Source: Amycolatopsis coloradensis (GTDB lineage Bacteria > Actinomycetota > Actinomycetes > Mycobacteriales > Pseudonocardiaceae). Taken from it: DNA of 56,376 bases. The stretch is from positions 5,254,023 through 5,310,398 of the forward strand of contig NZ_CP150484.1 of NCBI RefSeq assembly GCF_037997115.1. Direction: 5' to 3'. Shown here one piece after another: positions 9,768 to 18,835 of the stretch; within the stretch, counting starts at the first letter, position 1; every line of letters starts with the position of its first letter. A program made the position numbers and the translations under genes. The notes under the pieces are model-generated. The model was not told the DNA's origin. It made no database searches and saw only the letters and a program-made list of their open reading frames with translations.

Positions 9768-9845
9768 CAGTTCGGGTCACCGCGGATTCCGAGGGAGGCC
9801 ACGATGGCCGGCGAGCATCACCGACTTCTCTGGAGGGAACCTCTG

Positions 9846-11123
9846 ATGTCGAAGCGAGTACTGGCCGCCGCGATGGTCGCCATGCTGGCCATCGCGGGCT
9901 GCGGGTCCGGATCCGGCAGCGGCGACCCGAAGACCCTGAAGTTGTGGCACTACGAGCCGCCGGACAGCGCGATGGGCGTGGCCTGGGCCGAGGCGATCAA
10001 GCAGTTCGAAGCGAGCCATCCCGGCGTCAAGGTCGCCTTCGAGGAGAAGGGCTTCGAACAGATCCAGAAGACGGCGCCGATGGTGCTCAATTCGGGCGAC
10101 GCGCCGGACGTCCTGGAATACAACAAGGGGAACGCCACCGCGGGACTGCTGTCCAAACAGGGACTGCTGACCGACATCAGCGAAGAGGTCGCCAAACGCG
10201 GCTGGGACAAGCAGCTCACCCCGGCACTCCAGACCACCGCCCGTTACGACGAGAACGGCGTGATGGGATCCGGGAAGTGGTACGGGATCCCGAACTACGC
10301 CGAGTACGTGAAGATCTTCTACAACAAGGACATGTTCGCGCGGCAGGGACTCGAACAGCCCCGGACGATCGAGCAGCTGACCGCGGCCATGGACAAGTTC
10401 GCCGGGGCCGGGATCACCCCGCTGGCCGTCGGCGGGTCGGAGTATCCGGCGCACCAGGTCCTGTATCAGCTGGCCCTGACCAAGGCCGACCGCGGCTGGG
10501 TGGACCGCTACCAGCGCTACACCGGCAAGGTGGACTTCCACGACGCCGCGTGGACCTACGGCGCGACGACCTTCGCCGACTGGGTGAAGAAGGGGTACAT
10601 CAGCAAGGAATCGGCCGGGGTCGACGCCGAGGCCATGGGCATGTCGTTCATGCAGGGCAAGTACCCGATCATGATCAGTGGCAGCTGGTGGTACGGCAGG
10701 CTGGTCCAGAGCATCAAGGACTTCCAGTGGGGGTCGGTCCCCTGGCCGGGGATGACCGCGGGTTCCGCGGGCAACATGTGGGTCATCCCCAAGGGGTCGA
10801 AGAACCGCGACCTCGCGCTCGACTTCATCGCGATCACGATGTCCCAGCCCATCCAGGACAAGCTGCGTGAGGCCGGCGGCGTCCCGGTGGTGAACGGTCC
10901 CACGCCACCGGCCGAGCCGCGGCTGAAGGATCTGGTGGAGGACTTCACCGCTCTGTCCACACAGGACAAACTGGCGTTCTACCCCGACTGGCCCGCTCCC
11001 GGCTACTACGACGTCCATGTCTCGGCGACCCAGAAACTCATCACCTCGAGCGCCCAGCCGTCGCAGGTGCTCGACGAGCTCGCCAAGCCCTACGAAGAGA
11101 ATCTGGCGAACGTCGGCAAATGA
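9846..11123 (+). CDS. Sugar ABC transporter substrate-binding lipoprotein
   Basis: A 425-aa extracellular solute-binding protein, family 1. The lipoprotein signal peptide ends in LAIAGC, so the mature protein would be anchored at a lipidated cysteine. Blocks such as LKLWHYEPP, GVKVAFEEKGFEQIQ and FNSGDAPDVLE-like text followed by FYNKDMF are characteristic of oligosaccharide-binding proteins. Start ATG 9846 has TGGAGGGA upstream; the longer frame from 9747 would bury the signal peptide. First gene of an importer operon whose last gene is an alpha-xylosidase, which points to xyloglucan-type oligosaccharides as ligands. Confidence 0.93.
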   Translation: MSKRVLAAAMVAMLAIAGCGSGSGSGDPKTLKLWHYEPPDSAMGVAWAEAIKQFEASHPGVKVAFEEKGFEQIQKTAPMVLNSGDAPDVLEYNKGNATAGLLSKQGLLTDISEEVAKRGWDKQLTPALQTTARYDENGVMGSGKWYGIPNYAEYVKIFYNKDMFARQGLEQPRTIEQLTAAMDKFAGAGITPLAVGGSEYPAHQVLYQLALTKADRGWVDRYQRYTGKVDFHDAAWTYGATTFADWVKKGYISKESAGVDAEAMGMSFMQGKYPIMISGSWWYGRLVQSIKDFQWGSVPWPGMTAGSAGNMWVIPKGSKNRDLALDFIAITMSQPIQDKLREAGGVPVVNGPTPPAEPRLKDLVEDFTALSTQDKLAFYPDWPAPGYYDVHVSATQKLITSSAQPSQVLDELAKPYEENLANVGK

Positions 11124-12004
11124 CCAGGGGACGGGGAAACTACCTGCTCTTCCTGATCCCCGGCGCGCTGCTGCTGATCGCGGTGATCCTGGTGCCGTTC
11201 GCGATGAACATCGGCATCAGCTTCACCCAGTGGTCCGGTGCCGGCGATCCGAAGTGGACAGGGCTCGACAACTACCGGCGGTTGTTCGCGGACGACGTCT
11301 TCTGGGCGTCGTTCCGCCACAACCTCGGGCTCGTGGTGGCGATGGCCATCGTGCCGACGGTGGCAGGGCTGGTGATCGCGGCCGCGTTGTTCGATTTCGT
11401 GGCCAAACGGTTCGGGACGCGGGCGGCCAGCGTGCTTCGGGCCTGCGTCTACCTGCCGCAGGTGCTGCCGATCGCGGTCGCCGGCATCGTGTGGAGCTGG
11501 ATACTGGCCCCTGAGGGCGCGGTGAACGAACTTCTCTCCGCCGTCGGGCTCGGCTCGCTCGCCCAGAACTGGCTGGGCGATCCGGATGTCGCGCTGTGGA
11601 GCGTGATGGGCGTGATGGTGTGGATCCAGGTCGGCTATCCGGTGGTGATCTTCATGGCCGGGATGCAGCGTGCCGATCCCTCACTGCACGAGGCGGCGGA
11701 ACTGGACGGCGCGGCGTGGTGGGGCCGGTTCTGGCATGTGACCGTGCCGCAGCTGCGGCCCGAGGTCTTCGTGGTCCTGCTGACCTGCACCATCGCCGCG
11801 CTGAAGGTGTTCGGGCCGATCTACGTGCTGACCAGGGGAGGCCCCGGAGGGTCCACCAATGTGCCGTCGTACTACTCGTTCCAGAACTTCTTCGAGAAGA
11901 CGCAGGTCGGCTACGGCGCGGCGATCGCGACCGTGCTCACCGTGCTGATCCTCGTGCTCACCACGGTGTTCCTCCGGATCCAGAGGCGGGGTGAGCACGC
12001 GTGA
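11120..12004 (+). CDS. Sugar ABC transporter permease (MalF-type)
   Basis: A 294-aa inner-membrane permease with about six hydrophobic segments. The EAA loop reads EAAELDGAAWWGRFWHVTVPQL, interacting with the ATPase. Start ATG 11120 overlaps the upstream stop. It pairs with the MalG-type permease that follows. Confidence 0.93.
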   Translation: MTRGRGNYLLFLIPGALLLIAVILVPFAMNIGISFTQWSGAGDPKWTGLDNYRRLFADDVFWASFRHNLGLVVAMAIVPTVAGLVIAAALFDFVAKRFGTRAASVLRACVYLPQVLPIAVAGIVWSWILAPEGAVNELLSAVGLGSLAQNWLGDPDVALWSVMGVMVWIQVGYPVVIFMAGMQRADPSLHEAAELDGAAWWGRFWHVTVPQLRPEVFVVLLTCTIAALKVFGPIYVLTRGGPGGSTNVPSYYSFQNFFEKTQVGYGAAIATVLTVLILVLTTVFLRIQRRGEHA

Positions 12005-12813
12005 AACGGCACGTGACGCTCTGGTCGTTGATCGTTCTCGCGGTCGTGATGCTGGCGCCGTTCCTGGTCGTGGCGCTGAACGCGCTGAAGTCCCCGGCCG
12101 AATACGCGGCGGACGGCCCACTGTCCTTTCCGGACGGGGTGTACCTGCAGGGGCTGATCGATTTCTGGGTCCGGGTCGGGTTCGGGCAGAAACTGCTCAA
12201 CAGCGTCGTGATCAGCGGGTCGGTCGCGGTGCTCGCGGTGGTGATCTCGGTGCTGAACGCCTACGCGCTGGGCATCGGCCGGATCCGCGGCCGGACGTGG
12301 ATCCTGGTCGCGTTCCTCATCGCGAACACGCTGCCGCAGGAAGCGCTGGCGTACCCGCTGTACTTCCTCGCCAACGAGACCGGCCTTTACGACACCCAGC
12401 TCGGCGTGATCATCATCTTCACGATCATCCAGGCCGCGTTCGGCACCTATCTGTTGTCCTCGACGTTCGTGGGATTCCCGCACGAGCTGCTCGAAGCCGC
12501 CTATCTCGACGGCGCGAACAAATGGCAGACCCTGGTGCGGATCGTGGTACCGATCAGCAGGCCCACCCTCGGCGTGCTGTTCGTGTTCTTCTTCATCTGG
12601 ACGTGGAACGAGTTCTTCCTGCCGCTGATCCTGCTGATCTCGAACGACACCCAGACCGTCCCGGTCGCGCTGGGTGTGCTGCAGGGCCAGCGGATGATGG
12701 ACGCGACCATGACCAGTGCCTCGGCGTTGCTCGGGGTCATCCCGGCGATCGCCTTCTTCCTGATCTTCCAGCGGACGTTGACACGTGGCATCACGGCAGG
12801 GGCGGTCAAATGA
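12001..12813 (+). CDS. Sugar ABC transporter permease (MalG-type)
   Basis: A 270-aa second permease with about six membrane segments and the EAA loop EAAYLDGANKWQTLVRIVVP. GTG 12001 overlaps the preceding stop. No ATP-binding subunit is encoded anywhere in the window; in actinobacteria such importers commonly share one MsiK-type ATPase encoded elsewhere. Confidence 0.93.
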   Translation: MKRHVTLWSLIVLAVVMLAPFLVVALNALKSPAEYAADGPLSFPDGVYLQGLIDFWVRVGFGQKLLNSVVISGSVAVLAVVISVLNAYALGIGRIRGRTWILVAFLIANTLPQEALAYPLYFLANETGLYDTQLGVIIIFTIIQAAFGTYLLSSTFVGFPHELLEAAYLDGANKWQTLVRIVVPISRPTLGVLFVFFFIWTWNEFFLPLILLISNDTQTVPVALGVLQGQRMMDATMTSASALLGVIPAIAFFLIFQRTLTRGITAGAVK

Positions 12814-15122
12814 AGTTCAGCAACGGCTATTGGCTGCTGCGCGACGGGGTACAGGCGGCGCATCCGGTGGAGGTGTACGACCTCACCGCGGGGGACGGCC
12901 GGATCGTGGTGCACGCGCCGACCCATCGCATCCGCCACCGCGGGGACCTGTTGAAGGGACCGGTGGCGACGGTCGGGTTCTCCTCGCCGATGCCGGACGT
13001 GATCGGGGTGAGCGTCACGCATTTCGAGGGCGGGCTGCCGCGAGAGCCCCGCTTCGAGCTGTCGGCCGTCGACGACGAGGCGAAAGTCTCCGAGGACGGG
13101 CACACGCTCACCGCGGGCGCGTTGTCGGTCCGGCTCCACCGCGGCGAAGGATGGAAGGTCGACTTCGTCGCGGACGGCAAGGTGCTCACCACCAGCGGGG
13201 CCAAGGGCATGGGCTTCATGAGCCTCGCCGGCGAGCACCATGTCCGTGACCAGCTGGACCTCTCGGTAGGAGCCCAGGTCTACGGGCTCGGCGAGCGATT
13301 CGGGCCTCTGGTGCGCAACGGGCAGGTCGTCGACATCTGGAACGCCGACGCCGGGACGAGCAGCGAACAGGCCTACAAGAACGTCCCGTTCTACCTGACC
13401 AACGCCGGCTACGGCGTGTTCGTCAACCATCCGGGGCACGTGTCCTTCGAGGTCGCCTCGGAAGCGGTGTCGCGGGTGCAGTTCAGCGTCGTGGGCCAGT
13501 CGCTGGAGTACTTCGTCATCTACGGCCCGAGCCCGAAGGAGATCCTGCGCAAGTACACGGCGCTGACCGGCAGACCGACGCTCCCGCCCGCGTGGTCCTT
13601 CGGGCTGTGGCTGTCGACGTCGTTCACCACGTCCTACGACGAGGAGACCGTCTCGGGATTCGTCGACGGCATGATCGAACGCGACCTGCCGCTGAGCGTG
13701 TTCCATTTCGACTGCTTCTGGATGCGCGAGTTCAACTGGTGCGACTTCGAATGGGATCCGCGAACGTTCCCGGACCCCGCCGGCATGCTGGAGCGGCTGA
13801 AAGCGCGGGACCTGCGTATCTCGGTGTGGATCAACCCGTATGTGGCGCAACGGTCACCGTTGTTCGCCGAGGGCGTCGCGGGCGGGTACCTGCTGCGGAA
13901 ACCGAACGGCGACGTGTGGCAGTGGGATCTCTGGCAGCCGGGGATGGCGCTGGTCGATTTCACCAACCCCGCCGCGCGTGAGTGGTATGCGTCCAAACTG
14001 GACGCTCTGCTCGAACAAGGCGTGGACTGTTTCAAGACCGACTTCGGCGAGCGGGTGCCGACGGACGTCGTCTACTTCGACGGATCCGATCCCGAGCGGA
14101 TGCACAACTACTACACCTATCTCTACAACCAGACGGTCTTCGACGTGCTCCGCAAACGGCGCGGGGAGGGCGAAGCCGTGGTGTTCGCGCGCTCGGCGAC
14201 CGCGGGGTCTCAGCAGTTCCCGGTGCATTGGGGCGGCGACTGCGAGTCGACGTACGAGTCGATGGCCGAGAGCTTGCGCGGCGGTCTTTCCCTCGGTCTG
14301 TCCGGTTTCGGATACTGGAGCCACGACATCGGCGGCTTCGAGGGCACCCCGGACCCGGCGCTGTTCAAACGGTGGATCGCGTTCGGGATGTTGTCGTCGC
14401 ACAGCAGGTTGCACGGCAGTTCGTCCTACCGGGTGCCGTGGCTGTTCGACGAGGAGGCCGTCGACGTCCTGCGGGTGTTCTCCAAGCTCAAGGCGCGGCT
14501 GATGCCGTACCTGTGGCAAGCGGCGGCACAGGCGGCGGCCGAGGGCACGCCGATGATGCGGGCGATGGCGCTGGAGTTCCCGGCGGATCCGGCGTGCGCC
14601 CATCTGGAGCGGCAGTACATGCTCGGCGACTCGCTCCTGGTGGCACCGGTGTTTTCGGACGAGGGCGAAGTGACCTACTACGTCCCGGACGGTGTGTGGA
14701 CCGACTTCTTCACCGGCGACGAGATCCAGGGGCCGCGGTGGGTGACGACCGTCTGCGACATGCTCACCGTCCCGCTGCTCGTGCGTCCCAACACCGTTCT
14801 GCCGCTGGGTGCCGTCGACGACCGGCCGGACTACGACTACGCCGACGGCGTCACGCTGCGGCCGTACCGGCTGGAGGACGGCGCCGGGATCACCACCACC
14901 GTCGGCGGCTCGACGTTCCGCACGCGCCGGGAGGGCGACAGCGTCCACATCGACGTCGACGTCGCGCCCGATGGCTGGCAGGTGGCCTTTCCCGGGGGTG
15001 ACGAGACGATCGTGGCGACGGGAAGCGCGCTGACGATTCGTGGCGCTTTCTCCTCGGAAGGCCGCGCTGGGTCACCTGGGGCACGGCCTGAGTGTCGCGA
15101 AAGCCACTTTCAGGACGTCTGA
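12810..15122 (+). CDS. yicI: Alpha-xylosidase, GH31 (YicI-like)
   Basis: A 770-aa GH31 enzyme without a signal peptide, so intracellular. The nucleophile D411 lies in FKTDFGE and the acid/base D477 in GGDCEST, close to the positions in E. coli YicI. It removes alpha-1,6-xylose from the non-reducing end of xyloglucan oligosaccharides. ATG 12810 overlaps the permease stop, tying uptake to hydrolysis. The last ten or so residues (from about ECRESHFQDV) are encoded inside a dispersed palindrome (15092-15148), so the natural stop may have been lost and the frame runs into intergenic repeat DNA. Confidence 0.93.
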   Translation: MKFSNGYWLLRDGVQAAHPVEVYDLTAGDGRIVVHAPTHRIRHRGDLLKGPVATVGFSSPMPDVIGVSVTHFEGGLPREPRFELSAVDDEAKVSEDGHTLTAGALSVRLHRGEGWKVDFVADGKVLTTSGAKGMGFMSLAGEHHVRDQLDLSVGAQVYGLGERFGPLVRNGQVVDIWNADAGTSSEQAYKNVPFYLTNAGYGVFVNHPGHVSFEVASEAVSRVQFSVVGQSLEYFVIYGPSPKEILRKYTALTGRPTLPPAWSFGLWLSTSFTTSYDEETVSGFVDGMIERDLPLSVFHFDCFWMREFNWCDFEWDPRTFPDPAGMLERLKARDLRISVWINPYVAQRSPLFAEGVAGGYLLRKPNGDVWQWDLWQPGMALVDFTNPAAREWYASKLDALLEQGVDCFKTDFGERVPTDVVYFDGSDPERMHNYYTYLYNQTVFDVLRKRRGEGEAVVFARSATAGSQQFPVHWGGDCESTYESMAESLRGGLSLGLSGFGYWSHDIGGFEGTPDPALFKRWIAFGMLSSHSRLHGSSSYRVPWLFDEEAVDVLRVFSKLKARLMPYLWQAAAQAAAEGTPMMRAMALEFPADPACAHLERQYMLGDSLLVAPVFSDEGEVTYYVPDGVWTDFFTGDEIQGPRWVTTVCDMLTVPLLVRPNTVLPLGAVDDRPDYDYADGVTLRPYRLEDGAGITTTVGGSTFRTRREGDSVHIDVDVAPDGWQVAFPGGDETIVATGSALTIRGAFSSEGRAGSPGARPECRESHFQDV

Positions 15123-15148
15123 CCTCGCGATAGTGGCTTTCGCGACAC
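15092..15148. repeat. Dispersed palindrome overlapping the alpha-xylosidase stop; terminator-like
   Basis: GTGTCGCGAAAGCCACT (15092-15108) pairs perfectly with AGTGGCTTTCGCGACAC (15132-15148) over 17 bp with a 23-nt loop. A half-element (AGCCACTTTCGCGACAC) occurs at 22563-22579. It probably ends transcription of the importer operon. Confidence 0.65.
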
Positions 15149-15210
15149 GACACCGGGCCTAGCAAGGCGGCCGGACGGTGCTGCTGATTACCCGGCCGTA
15201 AGGACGTTAG

Positions 15211-15336
15211 GGCCAAGGGGGTCTTCGGTACCTACGTGGCTTCCGGCTGCGGTTGAATCCTGGCCCGGGTCCGTGAAGCCCCCTTCCCTCGGCTCAGCCG
15301 AGGAAACTCGACCTTCATGTACTCGAGCGGGCAAGG
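15211..15336 (+). repeat. Dispersed intergenic repeat, copy A
   Basis: Two blocks, GGCCAAGGGGGTCTTCGG with CTACGTGGCTTCCGGCTGCG near 15211-15251 and CCTTCATGTACTCGAGCGGG near 15311-15330, recur diverged at 40910-40975. A hairpin (15287-15303, CCTCGGCT-C-AGCCGAGG) lies between them in this copy only. No gene lies between 15123 and 15353. Confidence 0.6.
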
Positions 15337-15353
15337 AGCACTGGTACCGGGGC

Positions 15354-16361
15354 TTAGGAAGGCACCGCGCCGGTGCTGCCCCGTTCGGTCAGGCGAGGTG
15401 ACAGCAGCCGGACCTCGGCCTGGCCTCCGTCATCGAGACGGCGCATCGCCATTTCGACGGCGAGGCTGCCGAGTTCGGCGGCCGGGATGGCGATCGACGT
15501 CAGCTGTACCGACTGCGCCTCGGCCATGTCCTCCGGGCAGACGGCCAGTACCGAGATGTCCTGGGGCACCTGCTTGCCGCGACGGTTCAGTTCGGACAGC
15601 AATGGGCCGAGGATGGCCTCGTTGTGCACGACCAGCCCGGTGACGCCGGGGTGCTTGGCGAACACGTCGTCGAGGCAGGCACGCAGCGCGTCGTAGGAAG
15701 GCGCGCACGGGAACGAACCGGCGCGCACCTTGCGCTTCGTGGCCGTCTGGCGGAAGCCGCGCAGGAAGCGTCCCGCGTAGCTCGTGCCGCGTTTGTAGAC
15801 CGCGGGGGATGGGCCGATCAGCGCGACCTCGCGATGGCCGAGGTCGGCCAGATGCGTGACGCTCGCGGCGCCGGCGGCGGTGAAGTCGAGATCGACGCAG
15901 GTCAGGTCGCCGGGGTCGGCGGGAACTCCGATCAGCACCACCGGCCGGTGCAAGGATCTCAGCACCGGGAGACGCGGCTCGGAGGTTTCGACGTCCATCA
16001 CGATCAGCGCGTCCGCGATGGCGGACGCCGCGATCCGGCGCAGGCCGTCCGGGCCTTCGTTCTTGGTCAGCAGGAGCACGTCGTGGTCGTAGGTGCGTGC
16101 CTCGGTGACGGTGGCCGCGACGAACTGCATGACCACCGGGACGTTCAGGTCCGTCCGCAGCGGGACGACGAGCGCGAGCACGTTGGTGCGGCTGCTGGCC
16201 AGCGCGCGGGCGCCCGCGTTCGGGTGGTAACCGAGTTCGCTGATGCTGTGCTGGACGCGGCGGCGGGTGTCCTCCGAGATCGAACGCCGTCCGGACAGCA
16301 CGTAGGACACGGTGCTCGGGGAGACCCCGGCCGCCCGGGCGACGTCTGCGATGGTGACCAT
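15354..16361 (-). CDS. LacI-family transcriptional repressor of the oligosaccharide locus
   Basis: A 335-aa LacI/GalR regulator. The N-terminal HTH (TIADVARAAGVSPSTVSYVLSG) and hinge helix (NAGARALASSRT) precede a sugar-binding core domain. It sits between the importer/xylosidase operon and the GH3 genes. A palindrome of the shared 14-bp family lies about 20 bp upstream of its start, suggesting autoregulation. Sugar ligand not determinable; a xyloglucan oligosaccharide is the natural guess. Confidence 0.92.
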   Translation of the reverse strand: MVTIADVARAAGVSPSTVSYVLSGRRSISEDTRRRVQHSISELGYHPNAGARALASSRTNVLALVVPLRTDLNVPVVMQFVAATVTEARTYDHDVLLLTKNEGPDGLRRIAASAIADALIVMDVETSEPRLPVLRSLHRPVVLIGVPADPGDLTCVDLDFTAAGAASVTHLADLGHREVALIGPSPAVYKRGTSYAGRFLRGFRQTATKRKVRAGSFPCAPSYDALRACLDDVFAKHPGVTGLVVHNEAILGPLLSELNRRGKQVPQDISVLAVCPEDMAEAQSVQLTSIAIPAAELGSLAVEMAMRRLDDGGQAEVRLLSPRLTERGSTGAVPS

Positions 16362-16380
16362 CAGCCGATGATAGTGCCCG

Positions 16381-16394
16381 TCGAATCGATTCGA
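16381..16394. promoter_or_regulatory. LacI-type operator 2 (upstream of the repressor gene)
   Basis: TCGAATCGATTCGA, extended to a 16-bp palindrome by flanking G and C, lies between the GH3 gene end and the repressor start. Confidence 0.75.
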
Positions 16395-16399
16395 CGGGC

Positions 16400-18586
16400 T
16401 CAGCCCTTGCTCAGTTCGATCAACCGCGGCAACGCGTCAGTGGGCAGCGAGACACCCCGGTAGGCCATGAGTTTGGTGAACTGGCGCATCGGCATCGAAG
16501 CGACCATGCGCATCCAGTCCGCGCTGCTCTCAGCCCGATCGCTCTGGCCGGCGAGCAACTCGCCAAGCTCCGGACCCACGATCGGGTGACCGAACCACTC
16601 CTCGACCGTCGAGTCGATCGACAGGACCGGGATGATGACGTCGCCGGCCAGCGTGACGAGCGCTTCGGCGACGATATGCGCGGCGCTCCGGCCGATCTGG
16701 ACGGTGTAGTCGCCCGGCGAGACCACCCAGCGGCTCAGTTCGACGTCGTACCAGGCGAAAGAGCGGCGATCGAGGGTGAGCTCGACGCGGCGGGTCTCGC
16801 CCGGTTCGAGCGAGATCTTGGCGAACGCGCGGAGCTCCCGCGCCGGGGTGCGAACGGGAGCGGCGTTGGTGGCGACGTAGACCTGGACGACGTGTTTACC
16901 GGCGCGGGTTCCGGTGTTGGTAACGGTCACCGCGACGGTGGCGGAGTCGTCGCCCGTCGCCGTGACCGTCAGGCCGGCGGTCTCGAAGGTGGTGTAGGAC
17001 AGGCCGTGGCCGAAGGGGTACCGGACCGCGACCTCGGCGGTCTCGTAGTAGCGATAACCGACCATGACTCCCTCGCCGTACCGGACGTGGCCCGACTCGC
17101 CGGGGAAGTTGAGATAGCTGGGGTTGTCCTGCAAACGCAACGGAATGCTCTCGGCGAGATGACCTGACGGGTTGGTGACACCGAAGAGGAGGTCGGCGAG
17201 CGCCCTGCCGCCGGCCTGGCCGAGCAGCCAGCCGTCGAGAATGGAGTCGACGTCGTCGTGCCAACCCTCCAGTGACACCACGCCGCCGTGGGAGAGGACG
17301 ACCACGGTGCGCGTGCTCGCTGCCGCGACCGCCTTGATGAGCTCGACCTGTGCCGCGGGAAGGCCGATGGTGTCCCGGTCGAACCCCTCGGATTCGTCCC
17401 TTTCGCTCAGACCCGCGAAGACCACCGCGACGTCGGCCTCACGGGCGACCTCGACGGCGTTGTCGGCCAGGCCGCTCGCGTAGGTCACGGATTCTCCGAG
17501 CTCCCGGATCGCGTCGAGCGCGGTATCGACCCTGGTGGGATTGACGTGGGAGCTGCCGCCGCCCTGGAAGCGGGGGTTCGCGGCGAACTCGCCGATGACC
17601 GCCACCGCGGATCGCGTGGTCAGGGGCAACGTGTCCCGGTCGTTCTTCAGCAGGACAGCGCAGCCGGCGGCGACTTCTTTCGCCACCCGGTGCTGCTCGT
17701 CGGGGTCCACGTCGCCACTCGGCGGCAACGCCCGGCCGGCGAGGGCGAGAACGCGGCGGACACTCCGGTCGACGACGGCTTCGTCCAGCTCCCCGCTCCG
17801 GACCGCCGCCACGATCTCGGCGTCGCCGCTGCCGCCGGTGCCCGGCATCTCGAGGTCGAGCCCCGCCGTGAGCGCGGGGACGCGGTCGTTCACCGCACCC
17901 CAGTCCGAGACGACCAGACCGTCGAAACCCCATTCGTCGCGCAGGACGTCGGTGAGCAGACGGCGGTTCTGGGAGGCGTAGACGCCGTTGACCCGGTTGT
18001 ACGAGCACATCACCGTCGCCGGGTGCGCTTCGGTCACGACGCGTTCGAACGCCGGCAAGTAGATCTCGTGCAGGGTCCGTTCGTCGACCTCCACGCTGAC
18101 CCGCATCCGGTCGGTCTCCTGGTTGTTGGCCGCGAAATGCTTCACCGAGGCTCCCGCGCCTTCGGCCTGCATGGCCCGCACGTAGGCGACGGCGAGCGCC
18201 CCGCTGAGCAACGGGTCCTCCGAGTAGTACTCGAAATTGCGGCCGCACAACGGGGACCGCTTGATGTTCACACCGGGGCCGAGCACCACCGAGACCCCGG
18301 CCGCGCGGGCTTCCCTGCCGATGGCCGCGCCGACCCGCGCGGCGACCTCGGGATCCCAGCTGGAACCCACCGCGACCGACGGCGGGAAACAGGTGGCGGA
18401 CACGCTGTCGTGCACGCCGAGATTGTCGGCCGCGTTGTCCTGCCGTCGCAGGCCGTGCGGGCCGTCGGAGAGCAGGATGGACGGGATCCCCGCGACCTCG
18501 ATCGCCTCGGTGTGCCAGAAGTCGCGGCCGGACAGCAGCGACGCCTTCTGCTCGAGCGAGAGGCCGGTGGGTTCGATCGAGGTCAA
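16400..18586 (-). CDS. Beta-glucosidase-type glycoside hydrolase, GH3
   Basis: A 728-aa three-domain GH3 enzyme. The TIM barrel has nucleophile D228 in LVVSDWG, then the alpha/beta sandwich (ending in YRYYETAEVAVRYPFGHGLSYT) and a fibronectin-III-like domain (GTRAGKHVVQVYV). No signal peptide, so cytosolic. It should remove beta-linked glucose from oligosaccharides after the alpha-xylosidase has acted. I chose TTG 18586 because GGAAGG sits 8 bp upstream and the family N-terminus (LSLEQKASLLSG) follows; the frame stays open to 18670 but the extra residues look non-coding. Operator 3 lies 128 bp upstream. Confidence 0.9.
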   Translation of the reverse strand: MTSIEPTGLSLEQKASLLSGRDFWHTEAIEVAGIPSILLSDGPHGLRRQDNAADNLGVHDSVSATCFPPSVAVGSSWDPEVAARVGAAIGREARAAGVSVVLGPGVNIKRSPLCGRNFEYYSEDPLLSGALAVAYVRAMQAEGAGASVKHFAANNQETDRMRVSVEVDERTLHEIYLPAFERVVTEAHPATVMCSYNRVNGVYASQNRRLLTDVLRDEWGFDGLVVSDWGAVNDRVPALTAGLDLEMPGTGGSGDAEIVAAVRSGELDEAVVDRSVRRVLALAGRALPPSGDVDPDEQHRVAKEVAAGCAVLLKNDRDTLPLTTRSAVAVIGEFAANPRFQGGGSSHVNPTRVDTALDAIRELGESVTYASGLADNAVEVAREADVAVVFAGLSERDESEGFDRDTIGLPAAQVELIKAVAAASTRTVVVLSHGGVVSLEGWHDDVDSILDGWLLGQAGGRALADLLFGVTNPSGHLAESIPLRLQDNPSYLNFPGESGHVRYGEGVMVGYRYYETAEVAVRYPFGHGLSYTTFETAGLTVTATGDDSATVAVTVTNTGTRAGKHVVQVYVATNAAPVRTPARELRAFAKISLEPGETRRVELTLDRRSFAWYDVELSRWVVSPGDYTVQIGRSAAHIVAEALVTLAGDVIIPVLSIDSTVEEWFGHPIVGPELGELLAGQSDRAESSADWMRMVASMPMRQFTKLMAYRGVSLPTDALPRLIELSKG

Positions 18587-18714
18587 CGGGATTCCTTCCG
18601 GCCGGCAACTGTCCACTGTGTTCGAGAGTGCCAGACGGACACACCGCTGGCACGACGCGGCCGAGAGCATTGTCTCGTCGTGTCCTGTCCGCTAACATCG
18701 CCGTAACGCGACTG

Positions 18715-18728
18715 TCGAATCGATTCGA
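18715..18728. promoter_or_regulatory. LacI-type operator 3 (divergent GH3 promoters)
   Basis: TCGAATCGATTCGA, the same as operator 2, in the region between the two divergent GH3 genes. Its centre is 87 bp from that of operator 4, about eight helical turns, compatible with one repressor tetramer bridging both. Confidence 0.75.
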
Positions 18729-18801
18729 CAATCGAATCTCTCGCTCGATCGCCACACGGTCACCACCGCTCGAAACTCGCCGAATATCGCCGCCCGTTTC
18801 G

Positions 18802-18815
18802 TCGAAGCGCTTCGA
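18802..18815. promoter_or_regulatory. LacI-type operator 4 (secreted GH3 gene)
   Basis: TCGAAGCGCTTCGA, identical to operator 1, ends 20 bp before the ATG of the secreted GH3 gene, a position suited to blocking transcription directly. Confidence 0.75.
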
Positions 18816-18835
18816 TTACTCGCGATGGAGTCTTC

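Noticed and set aside
11991..12809. Apparent N-terminal extension giving a 1043-aa GH31 protein
   Set aside because: The extra part lies in a second frame of the MalG-type permease gene; the family N-terminus begins at ATG 12810, which overlaps the permease stop.
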